Origin: PFL25 sp046260155
GTDB taxonomy: Bacteria > Chloroflexota > Anaerolineae > Anaerolineales > UBA4823
Assembly (NCBI GenBank): GCA_046260155.1
Contig: JBJYXV010000063.1
Span: 186,001 to 250,000 of the forward strand
DNA: 64,000 nt
Direction: 5' to 3'
Shown here: positions 52,627-61,842 of the stretch, piece after piece
Position numbering within the stretch: the stretch's first letter is position 1
How the letters are laid out: every line of letters begins with the position of its first letter
Program-made: the position numbers and the translations under genes
Notes under the pieces: model-generated
What the model was told of the DNA's origin: nothing
The model's input: only the letters and a program-made list of their open reading frames with translations
The model's database searches: none

Positions 52627-54035
52627 TAGTTGGTTCCATCAGTCGAAAAAGTGAATAGAAAGGTGAGGTCATTAACGTTGGTCTGGGTAGGACCGATCTT
52701 AATCAGATCATGTAAAGGTTTGAAGAAATGATAAGCATCGTTGTTTGCGAGAAAATTATTCGGATTGAGATCCAAATCACGAGCTCTTCGCATTGTATCG
52801 CCCGTCACAACTGCACCAGCAGCATCGCTTAACCCATCCCCACCATCTGTGGCAAGCGTGATCATGGCGACGTCATGCAAATTGGCTAACCCAGTCACAG
52901 CTCCCAATGCTAATTCTTGATTTCGGCCACCCATACCATCACCCTTTACAGTGACGGTTGTCTCACCTCCAAATACGACGCATGCCGGTCGAGGGAGAGG
53001 GTTGTTTTTCAGCGCGAATTGACGCAAAATCGAAGCTAATAATATTCCAGCCTGGCTCGCTTCACCCTGCAAATAATTTGTCAGTGTGAGTGCATTGAAA
53101 CCCTCGATTTTTGCCTGGGAAATCGCTGCTTGAGTAGCGGTCAAGTTGCTGCCTACAATGATGTTGTTCACATTGGAGAGGAAATCTGCACCTGATTTCG
53201 GGGTCTCAGGAATCTCTCCCTGCTGGCCTCGCTCTAGATGCGATCGAATCGTGGCTGGAATCTGATCGTGAATCCCATAAAGATCGAGAATATCTAACGA
53301 ATCCTGGAAGGTGGTGGGATCTGGCACGGTCGGCCCACTGGCGATCACATCCATAGGATCACCGACTACATCCGATAGGATCAGGCACAAAACCTTTGCA
53401 GGGGAAGCAAGCTGTGCCAGCTGGCCTCCTTTTACCTGGTCCAGGTGCTTGCGCAAGGTATTAATCTCATTGATCGTCGCACCTGATGCAAGCAGCAAAT
53501 CTGTCAATTGCTGGATTTCATCCAAAGATACCTCAGGTACAGGGGAAATCATTAACGCCGAACCACCACCTGAGATGAGGCAGATGACGAGGTCGTTGGG
53601 ATGAGAATCCTGGATCAGATCGATGATTGCCTGGGTGGCCTTCACTCCCCGCTGGTCTGGAAGGGGATGGCTGGCTTCGAAAATCCTGACGCCCGAAGGC
53701 AATTCAGCCATATTCGTATAGCCATCTTTGACGATCACGATCCCATTGGTTAGCCTTTTCCCAAAGAAATATTGTGCAGCTTCTGCCATTGGCAGACCAG
53801 CTTTCCCTGTTCCGATGAGCTTGATCCGATCAAAATCCCAAATACTATCTCTCCCAAAAAAATTCTCGTTGCTGCTCTCTATTTTTTCTAATTGCCTCAA
53901 AACAGCTGAGTATGGGTTGACAGCCGAGATTGAAGCATTCAAAATCCTTGCGACCTGCAACCCCCAGGGATTCGCATTGAGCGAGTGGGTGAGAAATTTA
54001 TTTAGATTTGGTGGATGAACATCAAAATGATCCAT
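52626..54035 (-). CDS. Glycerate 2-kinase (GckA/MOFRL family)
   Basis: The 469-residue protein belongs to the DUF4147/MOFRL glycerate kinase family: LIGTGKAGLPMAEAAQ near residue 70, GGGSALMISPVPEVSL near 160, and the C-terminal MOFRL region (GGETTVTVKGDGMGGRNQELALG, then ATDGGDGLSDAAGAVV). It phosphorylates D-glycerate with ATP to 2-phosphoglycerate, feeding glycolysis. It lies 11 bases downstream of the phosphorylase that would release D-glycerate, and one base overlaps the dehydrogenase start. Confidence 0.93.
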   Translation of the reverse strand: MDHFDVHPPNLNKFLTHSLNANPWGLQVARILNASISAVNPYSAVLRQLEKIESSNENFFGRDSIWDFDRIKLIGTGKAGLPMAEAAQYFFGKRLTNGIVIVKDGYTNMAELPSGVRIFEASHPLPDQRGVKATQAIIDLIQDSHPNDLVICLISGGGSALMISPVPEVSLDEIQQLTDLLLASGATINEINTLRKHLDQVKGGQLAQLASPAKVLCLILSDVVGDPMDVIASGPTVPDPTTFQDSLDILDLYGIHDQIPATIRSHLERGQQGEIPETPKSGADFLSNVNNIIVGSNLTATQAAISQAKIEGFNALTLTNYLQGEASQAGILLASILRQFALKNNPLPRPACVVFGGETTVTVKGDGMGGRNQELALGAVTGLANLHDVAMITLATDGGDGLSDAAGAVVTGDTMRRARDLDLNPNNFLANNDAYHFFKPLHDLIKIGPTQTNVNDLTFLFTFSTDGTN

Positions 54036-54046
54036 TTAATCCGTAT

Positions 54047-55834
54047 TTACAAAACCGTATCCTTTTGAGGAAATGATAACCAATAGGTTTGATAAGGTTC
54101 AAGGGCAAGTTGAAGCTGACTCTGATTAATCGCTATCGATTGATTGGAAATCAAGTCAGTGCAAGTCCTAAAATTATGCTCGGTAACCTTGGTCAAATCT
54201 AATTTAACCTGTTGTGTTTGTGAAGTGATATTGACCAGGCACAACACACGTGAAGTATTATCCAGGCTGCTACGGAGAAGCATGAAAATATTGGCATGGT
54301 TGTCGAAGATTTTCTGCCCTGCAGCGGGATGAAACGCTGGTTGTTTTTGGCGAATAAGTAATAATTGTTTATATAGATAAAATATTTTTGTATGAATATT
54401 ATCCGGGTTACTCAAATCGTTAAGCAGTGCATCCAGATTAAATTTCTCACGGTTTATTGATCTTGAACGACGAGTCTGCTCAAGGCAAGAATAACAATTG
54501 CGGGATCCAAATAAACTGTGCACGTAGATCCCGGGTACTCCAGCTAAGGATAACATGATCGCTTGGGATGCGATAAAACGTCTCACATCCAGTTCTTGAT
54601 TTGCATCCTGTGGATTATTGAGAGCATCAAAGAGGGTGATATTTAATTCATATACACTCTTTGTACCATCTGAATTTGTTTTATAGGATACCTGACCCCC
54701 ATGAAGAAGGGTCCGGTTTACTAATGCTTGGATTTGTTGATCACTGATCAAACCTTTCGCTGGCATTACACCAATGCCATCATGGGAGGCGATGAAATTG
54801 AAGAAAGCGGTATCTTGGTAAGGGACACTCAGCGTGCGCACCCACTGCACAAGGGCGGTCACATCCCCTGAGTGGAACGTGTGTAAAACCAAGGGGGCAA
54901 GCGAAAATTGGTACACCATCTGGGCTTCATCACCCGATGGAGGTCGCTCTGGTGAACCTTTTAAATTGGATGGATCACCAAAATATTTAATATTTTCTTC
55001 GTGTGGGACGTTGGTCTCAGTGATCAACCCGGTATTCGGCGCAGCGAGATCCATTACTGCCCTGAGAATTTTGACGATGCTGTGCGCTTGAGGGAGGTTC
55101 AAACATGTTGTGCCAATTGTTTTCCATACGTAACCAATCGCATCGAGGCGGATTAAACGTGCGTGATTTTCCACATAGAAGAGCATCAACCGGATGATTT
55201 CAAGCAAGACAAGCGGGTTGGAGAAGTCTAAATCGATCTGATCATCACTAAAGGTTGTCCAAACATATTTTTTACCTTCATCTGTATCCACCGGGGAAAG
55301 CAGGGGTACGGTCCGGGGCCGGAAAATTGAGGATAAATCTGTGGAAGGATCCATCTCTATGAAATAATCACGGTAAGGCCATACACCTTTCTGAAATTCT
55401 TTGAACCAATCACTTTCCCTAGATATGTGGTTGACTACCGCATCGAACATTAATGAATATTTCTTTGAGAGAAGGTGAATATCATCCCAAGTACCGATCT
55501 GTGGATTGACTGCTCGATAATCGATCACGGAGAATCCGTCATCTGATGAAGATGGAAAAAATGGCAGCAGATGAACCCAATTAATTGCCTCACCTAAATT
55601 ATTTGCCAAGAAATTTTCCAGCGATCGGAGATGGCTTTGAGTTGGGGCATGAAATTGATCTGCGTAAGTAATTAGAATGGCATCTTTCTCGGTCAACTCA
55701 AACTTATCTAATAAAGATTCGGGATTTATGCCCTGAAATTCATTGATGATTTGATTTATTTCAAGCCAAATGTGCTCGCTTTGTGCCCCATATAAGAATT
55801 CTAACTGCTCGCGTATCCGGTCCGTTTCACCCAT
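54047..55834 (-). CDS. GH13_18 glucoside phosphorylase (glucosylglycerate/sucrose phosphorylase-like)
   Basis: The 595-residue protein is of the GH13 subfamily that contains sucrose phosphorylase and glucosylglycerate phosphorylase. The (beta/alpha)8 barrel carries the nucleophile Asp in RLIRLDAIGYVWK, the acid/base Glu in LITETNVPHEEN and the transition-state Asp in IASHDGIGVMPAKGL. The reaction is phosphorolysis of a glucoside to alpha-D-glucose-1-phosphate. The immediate neighbours (glycerate kinase, GpgP-like phosphatase, GpgS) make glucosylglycerate the likeliest substrate. Sucrose phosphorylase remains possible. It has no signal peptide. Confidence 0.9.
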   Translation of the reverse strand: MGETDRIREQLEFLYGAQSEHIWLEINQIINEFQGINPESLLDKFELTEKDAILITYADQFHAPTQSHLRSLENFLANNLGEAINWVHLLPFFPSSSDDGFSVIDYRAVNPQIGTWDDIHLLSKKYSLMFDAVVNHISRESDWFKEFQKGVWPYRDYFIEMDPSTDLSSIFRPRTVPLLSPVDTDEGKKYVWTTFSDDQIDLDFSNPLVLLEIIRLMLFYVENHARLIRLDAIGYVWKTIGTTCLNLPQAHSIVKILRAVMDLAAPNTGLITETNVPHEENIKYFGDPSNLKGSPERPPSGDEAQMVYQFSLAPLVLHTFHSGDVTALVQWVRTLSVPYQDTAFFNFIASHDGIGVMPAKGLISDQQIQALVNRTLLHGGQVSYKTNSDGTKSVYELNITLFDALNNPQDANQELDVRRFIASQAIMLSLAGVPGIYVHSLFGSRNCYSCLEQTRRSRSINREKFNLDALLNDLSNPDNIHTKIFYLYKQLLLIRQKQPAFHPAAGQKIFDNHANIFMLLRSSLDNTSRVLCLVNITSQTQQVKLDLTKVTEHNFRTCTDLISNQSIAINQSQLQLALEPYQTYWLSFPQKDTVL

Positions 55835-55855
55835 ACAGGAATGTTCCCCTCGATT

Positions 55856-56440
55856 TCATCGAAATTTACTGAAAAACTGATTATTGGATATAGGAATCTC
55901 TTCCCAGTATGCATTCGGGAGGTGAATCGTGCGCACGATATCTGGATCCATCCCTTGGTAGCGTACCTTGATCAAGGCAATCGGAATCCGGTGGGTCACA
56001 ATCCCGATTTTCTGGTTGGAATACTCTTGGATGCTCTCATCCAAAGCCGCATAAACTCGCGATTGGACCTCTGATAGATGCTCACCTCCTGGTGGGGTAA
56101 CCTTCCACGGATCGGTTTGCCAGGCATTAAATAAATCTGGATATAGATTTTCGATATCTGATCGCAATCTAGTTTGCCAATCTCCTTGATCGATTTCCAT
56201 ATAGCGCGGCTCATCAATTGGCATGATGCCAAGTTGTTGGGATATTACCTCTGCAGTCTGTCTGGTTCGCTTTAAAGGACTAGTGTAAAGCACCTCAATA
56301 GCAGAATTTATTAATTCTTTGGCCAATCGGTGAGCTTGATGGAGACCTTTGCTGTTTAATGGGGGATCTGCTTGTCCCTGGTATCGTCCCTCAATGTTCC
56401 AATCGGTTTCCCCATGTCGAATTAATACGATGGATGCCAT
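55856..56440 (-). CDS. gpgP: Histidine phosphatase, probable glucosyl-3-phosphoglycerate phosphatase
   Basis: The 194-residue histidine-phosphatase-superfamily protein has the RHG motif VLIRHGETDWN with the phospho-acceptor His, an Arg cluster (TSPLKRTRQTAE), the acid/base Glu region (YMEIDQGDWQ) and the second His in GIVTHRIPIALIK. Phosphoglycerate-mutase-like enzymes of this size act as GpgP in mycobacteria. Its place 40 bases below the GpgS gene and directly above the phosphorylase supports removal of phosphate from glucosyl-3-phosphoglycerate. The specific symbol is inferred from context. Confidence 0.8.
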   Translation of the reverse strand: MASIVLIRHGETDWNIEGRYQGQADPPLNSKGLHQAHRLAKELINSAIEVLYTSPLKRTRQTAEVISQQLGIMPIDEPRYMEIDQGDWQTRLRSDIENLYPDLFNAWQTDPWKVTPPGGEHLSEVQSRVYAALDESIQEYSNQKIGIVTHRIPIALIKVRYQGMDPDIVRTIHLPNAYWEEIPISNNQFFSKFR

Positions 56441-56480
56441 GAATGATAATCCTGGTCTTCAAGATTTGGCGATGATATTG

Positions 56481-58382
56481 TCAACCAGCGCTCTGTTCCA
56501 ATTTATGCTGGTATTCTGGGATTGTGACCATGGGTGGGCGTTCATGTTCCTGGATTTCTTCCTGGTCCAGGAAATAACCACGCCGCTTACTGAATCTGAT
56601 CAGGTTCATGGTGAGGTTGCTTTGTTCTAGCAAGGAAACCTTGTGGCGGTCTCCAATCCGGCTGATGACTACTTGCATGATAGCAAAAGACATTTTTGAT
56701 AATGAAGGCAGTGGTTGGTTATGATGAATTCGTTCTATCAAATCAACTTGTGCGATTCCTTCAAGCCCATAATTTTCCATTAAATCAATTAACATACCAG
56801 TTTCAACCCCATATCCAGTAAAGAATGGAATTTTCTCAAGGGCAGTTCTCCGGCCCGCGTATTCTCCGGATAAAGGTTGAATTAATCCGGAGAGTTCAGG
56901 AAAAAACAGGTTTATGAATGGGCGAGCGGTTAATTCAGTAACTCTACCTCCACCTCCAGCCAGCAACTTTCCTCCTTCACGGAGCGGTCTTCTATAAAAC
57001 CCTTTCACAAACCGGATTCTAGGGTTATCGAGCAAAGGTCCCAGGGTACCGTAGACAAACCTCGGATCGATGTTCTTAATGTCTGTATCAATCCATGCAA
57101 TGATGTCTCCATTGACAACATAGAGACTTTTCCAGAGTGCTTCGCCTTTTCCTGTAAAAGCACCGTGCTCAGGTAAAATCTCTTGATGAATATAAACCGG
57201 AATTCCGAAATCCTCTGCAATTTCCCGAGTTTTATCCGTAGAACCTGAATCGATCAATACGATCTCGTCCAATATTGGTATTTGATCCATGAGCGCAGTT
57301 TTCACGGTGCTGATTACTTTTCCTACTGTTTCTTCTTCGTTCAAGGCTGGTAAGGCCAGGCTGATCGTGACTCCTTGATCTTGCTTTAAATCCATCAATC
57401 TCTCAAGATCCATGAATTCGCGGGTGTGGTAAGTATTTTCAGCAAACCATGTATCAACCACTACCGCTAGTGGACGATCCCTGGTTCCGGAATTGATCCT
57501 TTGTAGAGGTGGGGCCAAGGTCTTGGGGAAAAACTCGTTTACCAATACTAAAGTCTTATTTTGATCAGACAGAATTTCCGCAAGCATCGAGTTGATCCAA
57601 AAATTCGGCTGAATTTCATTGGAAGGTGCCCCGATGACAATTCCCTGATGATCTTTGGCTTCAGCCAAGATTCCCCCTGGAATCTCGCCTTTGGCAGTGA
57701 TCGACCTTGTAATCTGTTTAAGACCAGTTATCGCTGGTGAGAATTCTTCAAAGAATCTCAACTTGCTCCGGTCTGCATCAGGATCAGCGACGTGTAGTAA
57801 GGTGATAGAAGCTTCCGCAATTCGAGAAAGTGCATGACCAAGGCGTAAAGTTAAACCAGAATTTGCACCACCACGAACAGGTAATAAGATATTCTTTAGC
57901 GATTGCCAAGATTCTGCCTGGTTTACTTTGATAGATGGACGGACGATTACTGTATCACAAGGTATAGTAAGAAATTCACTTTCATCCAATTTGCCATCAA
58001 AATGATGGTCGATTGCTGTTGCGGACCAATTGGCTACCAACAGATTGATCCGCTCCTGCACGACGATCTCCCTAACTCCATCCCAAAGTTCTCCTTCGGG
58101 ACGAACCAATGTTTTGATTCGGGTCGGAATGGGAGTGCTTTCCATATAGGTTTTCAGAACTTCACGCAATCGGCTGGCTTTCTTAGCTACCCCGCTCATA
58201 TGATCGCCCTCTGGGACAGATAAAACCGAAAGGATCATAATTTTTCCCCTTCGATCCAGGGCCAATCTCTCCGCAAGCGGTAAGAGGGATTTTGCTTCTT
58301 CAATTCTTGTTTCTAAGAGAAGAATTTTATAAGCCTGCGATATTCGGGATTTCGGCGAGAATAATATCTCGGAGTTAGTCAT
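56481..58382 (-). CDS. gpgS: Two USP-like domains fused to glucosyl-3-phosphoglycerate synthase
   Basis: The C-terminal 300 residues (about 340-630) are a GT81 glucosyl-3-phosphoglycerate synthase: LALPALNEEETVGKVIST, the metal motif IAWIDTDIKNID, FVKGFYRRPLREGGKLLAGG then GRVTELTARPFINL, and YGVETGMLIDLMENYGLEGI. It transfers glucose from an NDP-glucose to 3-phosphoglycerate. The first 330 residues form two universal-stress-protein-like domains (KILLLETRIEEAKSLLPLAE and KNILLPVRGGANSGLTLRLG). GpgS is normally about 320 residues, so the USP part is extra. ATG 58382 is chosen, with AAGGGG upstream; it overlaps the preceding GT4 gene by eight bases. Confidence 0.9.
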   Translation of the reverse strand: MTNSEILFSPKSRISQAYKILLLETRIEEAKSLLPLAERLALDRRGKIMILSVLSVPEGDHMSGVAKKASRLREVLKTYMESTPIPTRIKTLVRPEGELWDGVREIVVQERINLLVANWSATAIDHHFDGKLDESEFLTIPCDTVIVRPSIKVNQAESWQSLKNILLPVRGGANSGLTLRLGHALSRIAEASITLLHVADPDADRSKLRFFEEFSPAITGLKQITRSITAKGEIPGGILAEAKDHQGIVIGAPSNEIQPNFWINSMLAEILSDQNKTLVLVNEFFPKTLAPPLQRINSGTRDRPLAVVVDTWFAENTYHTREFMDLERLMDLKQDQGVTISLALPALNEEETVGKVISTVKTALMDQIPILDEIVLIDSGSTDKTREIAEDFGIPVYIHQEILPEHGAFTGKGEALWKSLYVVNGDIIAWIDTDIKNIDPRFVYGTLGPLLDNPRIRFVKGFYRRPLREGGKLLAGGGGRVTELTARPFINLFFPELSGLIQPLSGEYAGRRTALEKIPFFTGYGVETGMLIDLMENYGLEGIAQVDLIERIHHNQPLPSLSKMSFAIMQVVISRIGDRHKVSLLEQSNLTMNLIRFSKRRGYFLDQEEIQEHERPPMVTIPEYQHKLEQSAG

Positions 58383-59622
58383 GAGATTCAACCCCTTTAC
58401 CTTCCAGGAGAGGGATGATCTTATTTTTTACGATTGATTGCCAGGTGTAGTTTTTCAAGACATGTCTGCGAAGTTTGTAAGATCGGCTGTTTTCAATAAA
58501 AGTCTCGATCATATCAGCTACTTCAATGGGCTCATCCTGTGGGTCAAATAAATTAATCATACCAGCACTACTTTCACGCACCGGTGGTATATCTGAAGCA
58601 AATATGGGTATTCTTGCTATTCCTGCTTCCAGAACAGGGATTCCAAATCCTTCCCGCAAACTCGGGAAAAGTACCAAATCAGACAATCGGTACAGCTCGG
58701 ATATTAAATAATCTGGCGCATTAAATACTTCATCTAGCCCGTAAATTTGATAAACAAAATGAATATTTGGTTCAATTTGAAGAGATTTCCTCAAATCGAG
58801 AAGTGAATTTAAATACTCAATATTCTTTAGATTATGTGGTCCAGGGGGACCGGTGACGATCAATGCTACCTGGGGGTAATTTTTCTTAAGCAAGGCGGTG
58901 ACTTGGAAAGCAAACTCGATGTTTTTACGGCGCGTGATGCGAGCTGGCAGCAAGATGACAGGTTCAGAGTCCATTAATTGGGTCTGGTCGATAAAATCTT
59001 GACACGTATGAGATATTTCCAGAAATTCTGAAATATCTACACCAGGTGGTATGACTTGAATATTCGTAGCTTTGATATCGAGCAATTTGGCTAGACGCTG
59101 CCTGCGGTGATCAGAAACAGCGACGTATTCGACACCAGGCCAAAGAGTTTTTAATAAGTCCCAGGGGTAACCGGGATGCAGATCTGGTGTGTAAAGAGCG
59201 TCTTGCCAGGCGAAATCATGGCACCAGGCTAGCATTCTTGGCTCAGATCGTTCTGAAATCAATTTCAGCGCCGCAGTAAGGGGAAGATTCTTATGCAACG
59301 TGACTGCATTGTGGACAATGACGAGATCGGATTTCCTGAGTGAATTTGATAATGAGGTAAAAATCTCGTCACGCAATTGAATAAATTCTTCAGAGGTCTC
59401 CCCAGCTGCTAATTGTTTACCAATCTCAATCACTCGAGGATGGCGCGAGTCTGCTTCGGGAATTAAAATGAAAGGAATCTTTTCATTGATTGACTCCCCT
59501 CTGCCTGCAACTATCGAAATCTGATATCCTGCTTGGAATAAAAGACGAGCATGGTGATAGATGGTGCTTTCAACTCCCCCGATAATTGGAGGTGCTGCGT
59601 AATGCAGAATCGAAATGTGCAC
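58375..59622 (-). CDS. GT4-family glycosyltransferase
   Basis: The 415-residue GT-B-fold enzyme has an N-terminal acceptor domain (GGVESTIYHHARLLFQAG) and a C-terminal nucleotide-sugar domain with PARITRRKNIEFAFQVTALL and the E-x7-E motif (LREGFGIPVLEAGIARIP). It is a retaining glycosyltransferase. It begins at GTG 59622, just after the YihY stop, and its 3' end overlaps the GpgS gene by eight bases, so it is co-translated. It might extend glucosylglycerate (a second sugar is added in some thermophiles) or act on a lipid; neither can be shown. Confidence 0.88.
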   Translation of the reverse strand: MHISILHYAAPPIIGGVESTIYHHARLLFQAGYQISIVAGRGESINEKIPFILIPEADSRHPRVIEIGKQLAAGETSEEFIQLRDEIFTSLSNSLRKSDLVIVHNAVTLHKNLPLTAALKLISERSEPRMLAWCHDFAWQDALYTPDLHPGYPWDLLKTLWPGVEYVAVSDHRRQRLAKLLDIKATNIQVIPPGVDISEFLEISHTCQDFIDQTQLMDSEPVILLPARITRRKNIEFAFQVTALLKKNYPQVALIVTGPPGPHNLKNIEYLNSLLDLRKSLQIEPNIHFVYQIYGLDEVFNAPDYLISELYRLSDLVLFPSLREGFGIPVLEAGIARIPIFASDIPPVRESSAGMINLFDPQDEPIEVADMIETFIENSRSYKLRRHVLKNYTWQSIVKNKIIPLLEGKGVESHD

Positions 59623-59624
59623 AA

Positions 59625-60551
59625 TTACGGTCCGATCCCAGAATTCGGGGACTCGGTGGTCGAATTATAATGATTTCGGTTGATAATCGCTGCGCTGAAA
59701 TATGCACCAAAAACCAAAATTAGGCAGTCCAAGTAAATCCAAAACATTAATGCAACCAGTGTTCCTAATGAACCATAAAGCAGGTTATAGTTTGAAAGAC
59801 CGCTCTGGAAATACCACCTAAATCCATAAGCCGTAATTTCCCATGCGAACGAGGCAAAAATCGCTGCTGCAATTGCAGCCCGTTTCTTTACTTTCGTTTT
59901 TGGAACGAAAAAATAGAGTGCAAAGAAGAGCATAAATCGTAATAGATATGACACAAGATCGGTGATAATTCCAACCGGCGGACTGAAATGTATGAGTGGG
60001 ATTTCAAATTGCAAGAAGAATGCAATAATGGTGGAGAGTACAGAAGAAGCGGCAATAAATAAGATAAATGCGCCAATCATCAGGAAGGCAACCATCCTTT
60101 TTTCAACAACATTGCGGATTTTTGCTGTAGGCCAGGCGCGATTTATATTTGCTGTTAAGGTCATCAAAACACCAGAACTTGCCCAGGCAAGGCCAATTAA
60201 CCCTATGATACCAACTGCTCCTCGCTGGTTCAACACACCTTCTATGAATTCAATGATCAAATCGGCTGGAATAGGGACAATATCACGAATAAATTGAATG
60301 ATCCAATCCTGAATATCTGGAATTTCAAGATAATAGCTGGCTACAGTGACGAGGACGATCAGCAGAGGGGGAACCCCAAAAATAGTGAAAAATGCGATGC
60401 TCGCGGATCCCTCGACTGCATGATTGTTCGAAAATCTTTCAATCGTATCGCGAATTATTCCCAGGATTCCAAAGCTCTTATTATTTGCCTGGGTAAATAA
60501 GTGTTCAAGCTGAGTGTTAAACTTTATACTGAAATCTTTTCTAGAATTCAT
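59625..60551 (-). CDS. YihY/BrkB-family membrane protein
   Basis: The 308-residue protein has six predicted membrane helices and the family segments VEGSASIAFFTIFGVPPLLIV, GVLMTLTANINRAWP and GSLGTLVALMFWIYLDCLILVFGAYFSA. The function of YihY/BrkB proteins is not established; relatives have been linked to envelope lipid transport and were once called ribonuclease BN. It stands between glycosyltransferase genes, fitting an envelope role. Confidence 0.9.
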   Translation of the reverse strand: MNSRKDFSIKFNTQLEHLFTQANNKSFGILGIIRDTIERFSNNHAVEGSASIAFFTIFGVPPLLIVLVTVASYYLEIPDIQDWIIQFIRDIVPIPADLIIEFIEGVLNQRGAVGIIGLIGLAWASSGVLMTLTANINRAWPTAKIRNVVEKRMVAFLMIGAFILFIAASSVLSTIIAFFLQFEIPLIHFSPPVGIITDLVSYLLRFMLFFALYFFVPKTKVKKRAAIAAAIFASFAWEITAYGFRWYFQSGLSNYNLLYGSLGTLVALMFWIYLDCLILVFGAYFSAAIINRNHYNSTTESPNSGIGP

Positions 60552-60563
60552 AAAATCTTGTGA

Positions 60564-61823
60564 TTAATTGCTGAGACATTCATTCAATAATGGTTCTAAA
60601 GATCGTATTAATGTGTCAAATGAATAATAGCGTTTCCCAATCGAGAAATTCGTTTCAGCCATTATATCTGCTTGATTCTGATCTTCCAGTATTTCCCGTG
60701 TTGAGGAAACACAATCATTATCGATGAAATCACCAAATCCAATCACTTGAAATCCTTTAGGTTGGATATCGGTCTTGAAAATCTCGTATTTGCTCATTAC
60801 GATAGGACGTTTATAGTATACCGTCTCAAGAAAAGCATTACCAAAACCTTCAACTCTGGATGGGTAAGTCACTAGATCAGACTGGAGATAAGCATCTTGT
60901 AGAGAATATATCTTTTTACCATCATTTGTCAGACCCCGATAGTAATCGAAGCGGTTTCCAGCAAAAATTACTTTTACACCTAGTAATTGGGCAAAATCAC
61001 GCAAGTAATCTTCATATCCAGGACCTTCATCACCTGATCTGTGAGATATTAATACGACTCCATTCCTGTCGATTCTGCGGGTGAGTTCAATGGAGAGCTC
61101 TATTCTTTTCCTTGGTACTATCCTGGTAGGTTGAAGAAGGATTTTTTCATGTGGAGATATTCCCAGGTCTTCTTTGAGGTCTTTCGAATACTCATCGATT
61201 TCGGAAATGGGTAGTTCGAAATCGATGACGTTTGGGATCAGGGTTGAATTCAGGCCAGTGCGCATAGCCATTTGGTTTTGAGCGTATGAGTTTATCACGA
61301 CATGCCTGATTTGGCGCAACGTGGGTGGAAATGCTGCCCTAAGGTAATCTTCAGCACTGGAAATTACATAACGCGTTCGCTCCCAATAAAAATCATGGTG
61401 GTGTCCGATGGTCGGTATGTTAGTTTCAACGATCACCTCGGTTAATGCCAGACCGAGGGGGATATTCATCGGTATTGATAAGACATTTTCCGCGATCAAA
61501 ATATCTGGGGAGATTTCCTTGATGAACTTGTGCAGGTGGGATTTTATATGGGCAGTTAACCTTGTGACCTCCGAAGAAGTTATTTCTAACCTCTGAAAAT
61601 CATCAAACAAGTCATGATTTAAATTAACAATTTCTGGATGTTCGAAGTGGGCTTCAGGTAATAAATAGATTTGCTCACCCGGAAAATCTGATTCTCCGGT
61701 GAAATAGAAACATTCATATCCCAGTGAGGCGAGGACCTTGACCCATTTTGCGGTTTCAAGGGACACCCCATCTGTTCCAGCGAGCCTGGTCGAGATTATT
61801 AAAACTCGATAGCCTGAAGGCAT
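60564..61823 (-). CDS. GT4-family glycosyltransferase (tandem copy 1)
   Basis: The 419-residue GT-B enzyme starts with ISTRLAGTDGVSLETAKWVK. It has the nucleotide-sugar segment LLQPTRIVPRKRIELSIEL and the E-x7-E region YPSRVEGFGNAFLETVYYKR. The protein clearly resembles the next gene along its whole length (TDGV ... YPS ... EGFGNA), so the two are tandem duplicates. The acceptor is unknown. A central segment (HHHDFYWERTRYVI) is shared by both copies and may be specific to this subgroup. Confidence 0.87.
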   Translation of the reverse strand: MPSGYRVLIISTRLAGTDGVSLETAKWVKVLASLGYECFYFTGESDFPGEQIYLLPEAHFEHPEIVNLNHDLFDDFQRLEITSSEVTRLTAHIKSHLHKFIKEISPDILIAENVLSIPMNIPLGLALTEVIVETNIPTIGHHHDFYWERTRYVISSAEDYLRAAFPPTLRQIRHVVINSYAQNQMAMRTGLNSTLIPNVIDFELPISEIDEYSKDLKEDLGISPHEKILLQPTRIVPRKRIELSIELTRRIDRNGVVLISHRSGDEGPGYEDYLRDFAQLLGVKVIFAGNRFDYYRGLTNDGKKIYSLQDAYLQSDLVTYPSRVEGFGNAFLETVYYKRPIVMSKYEIFKTDIQPKGFQVIGFGDFIDNDCVSSTREILEDQNQADIMAETNFSIGKRYYSFDTLIRSLEPLLNECLSN

Positions 61824-61842
61824 GATCTGCTCGTATTATTAA

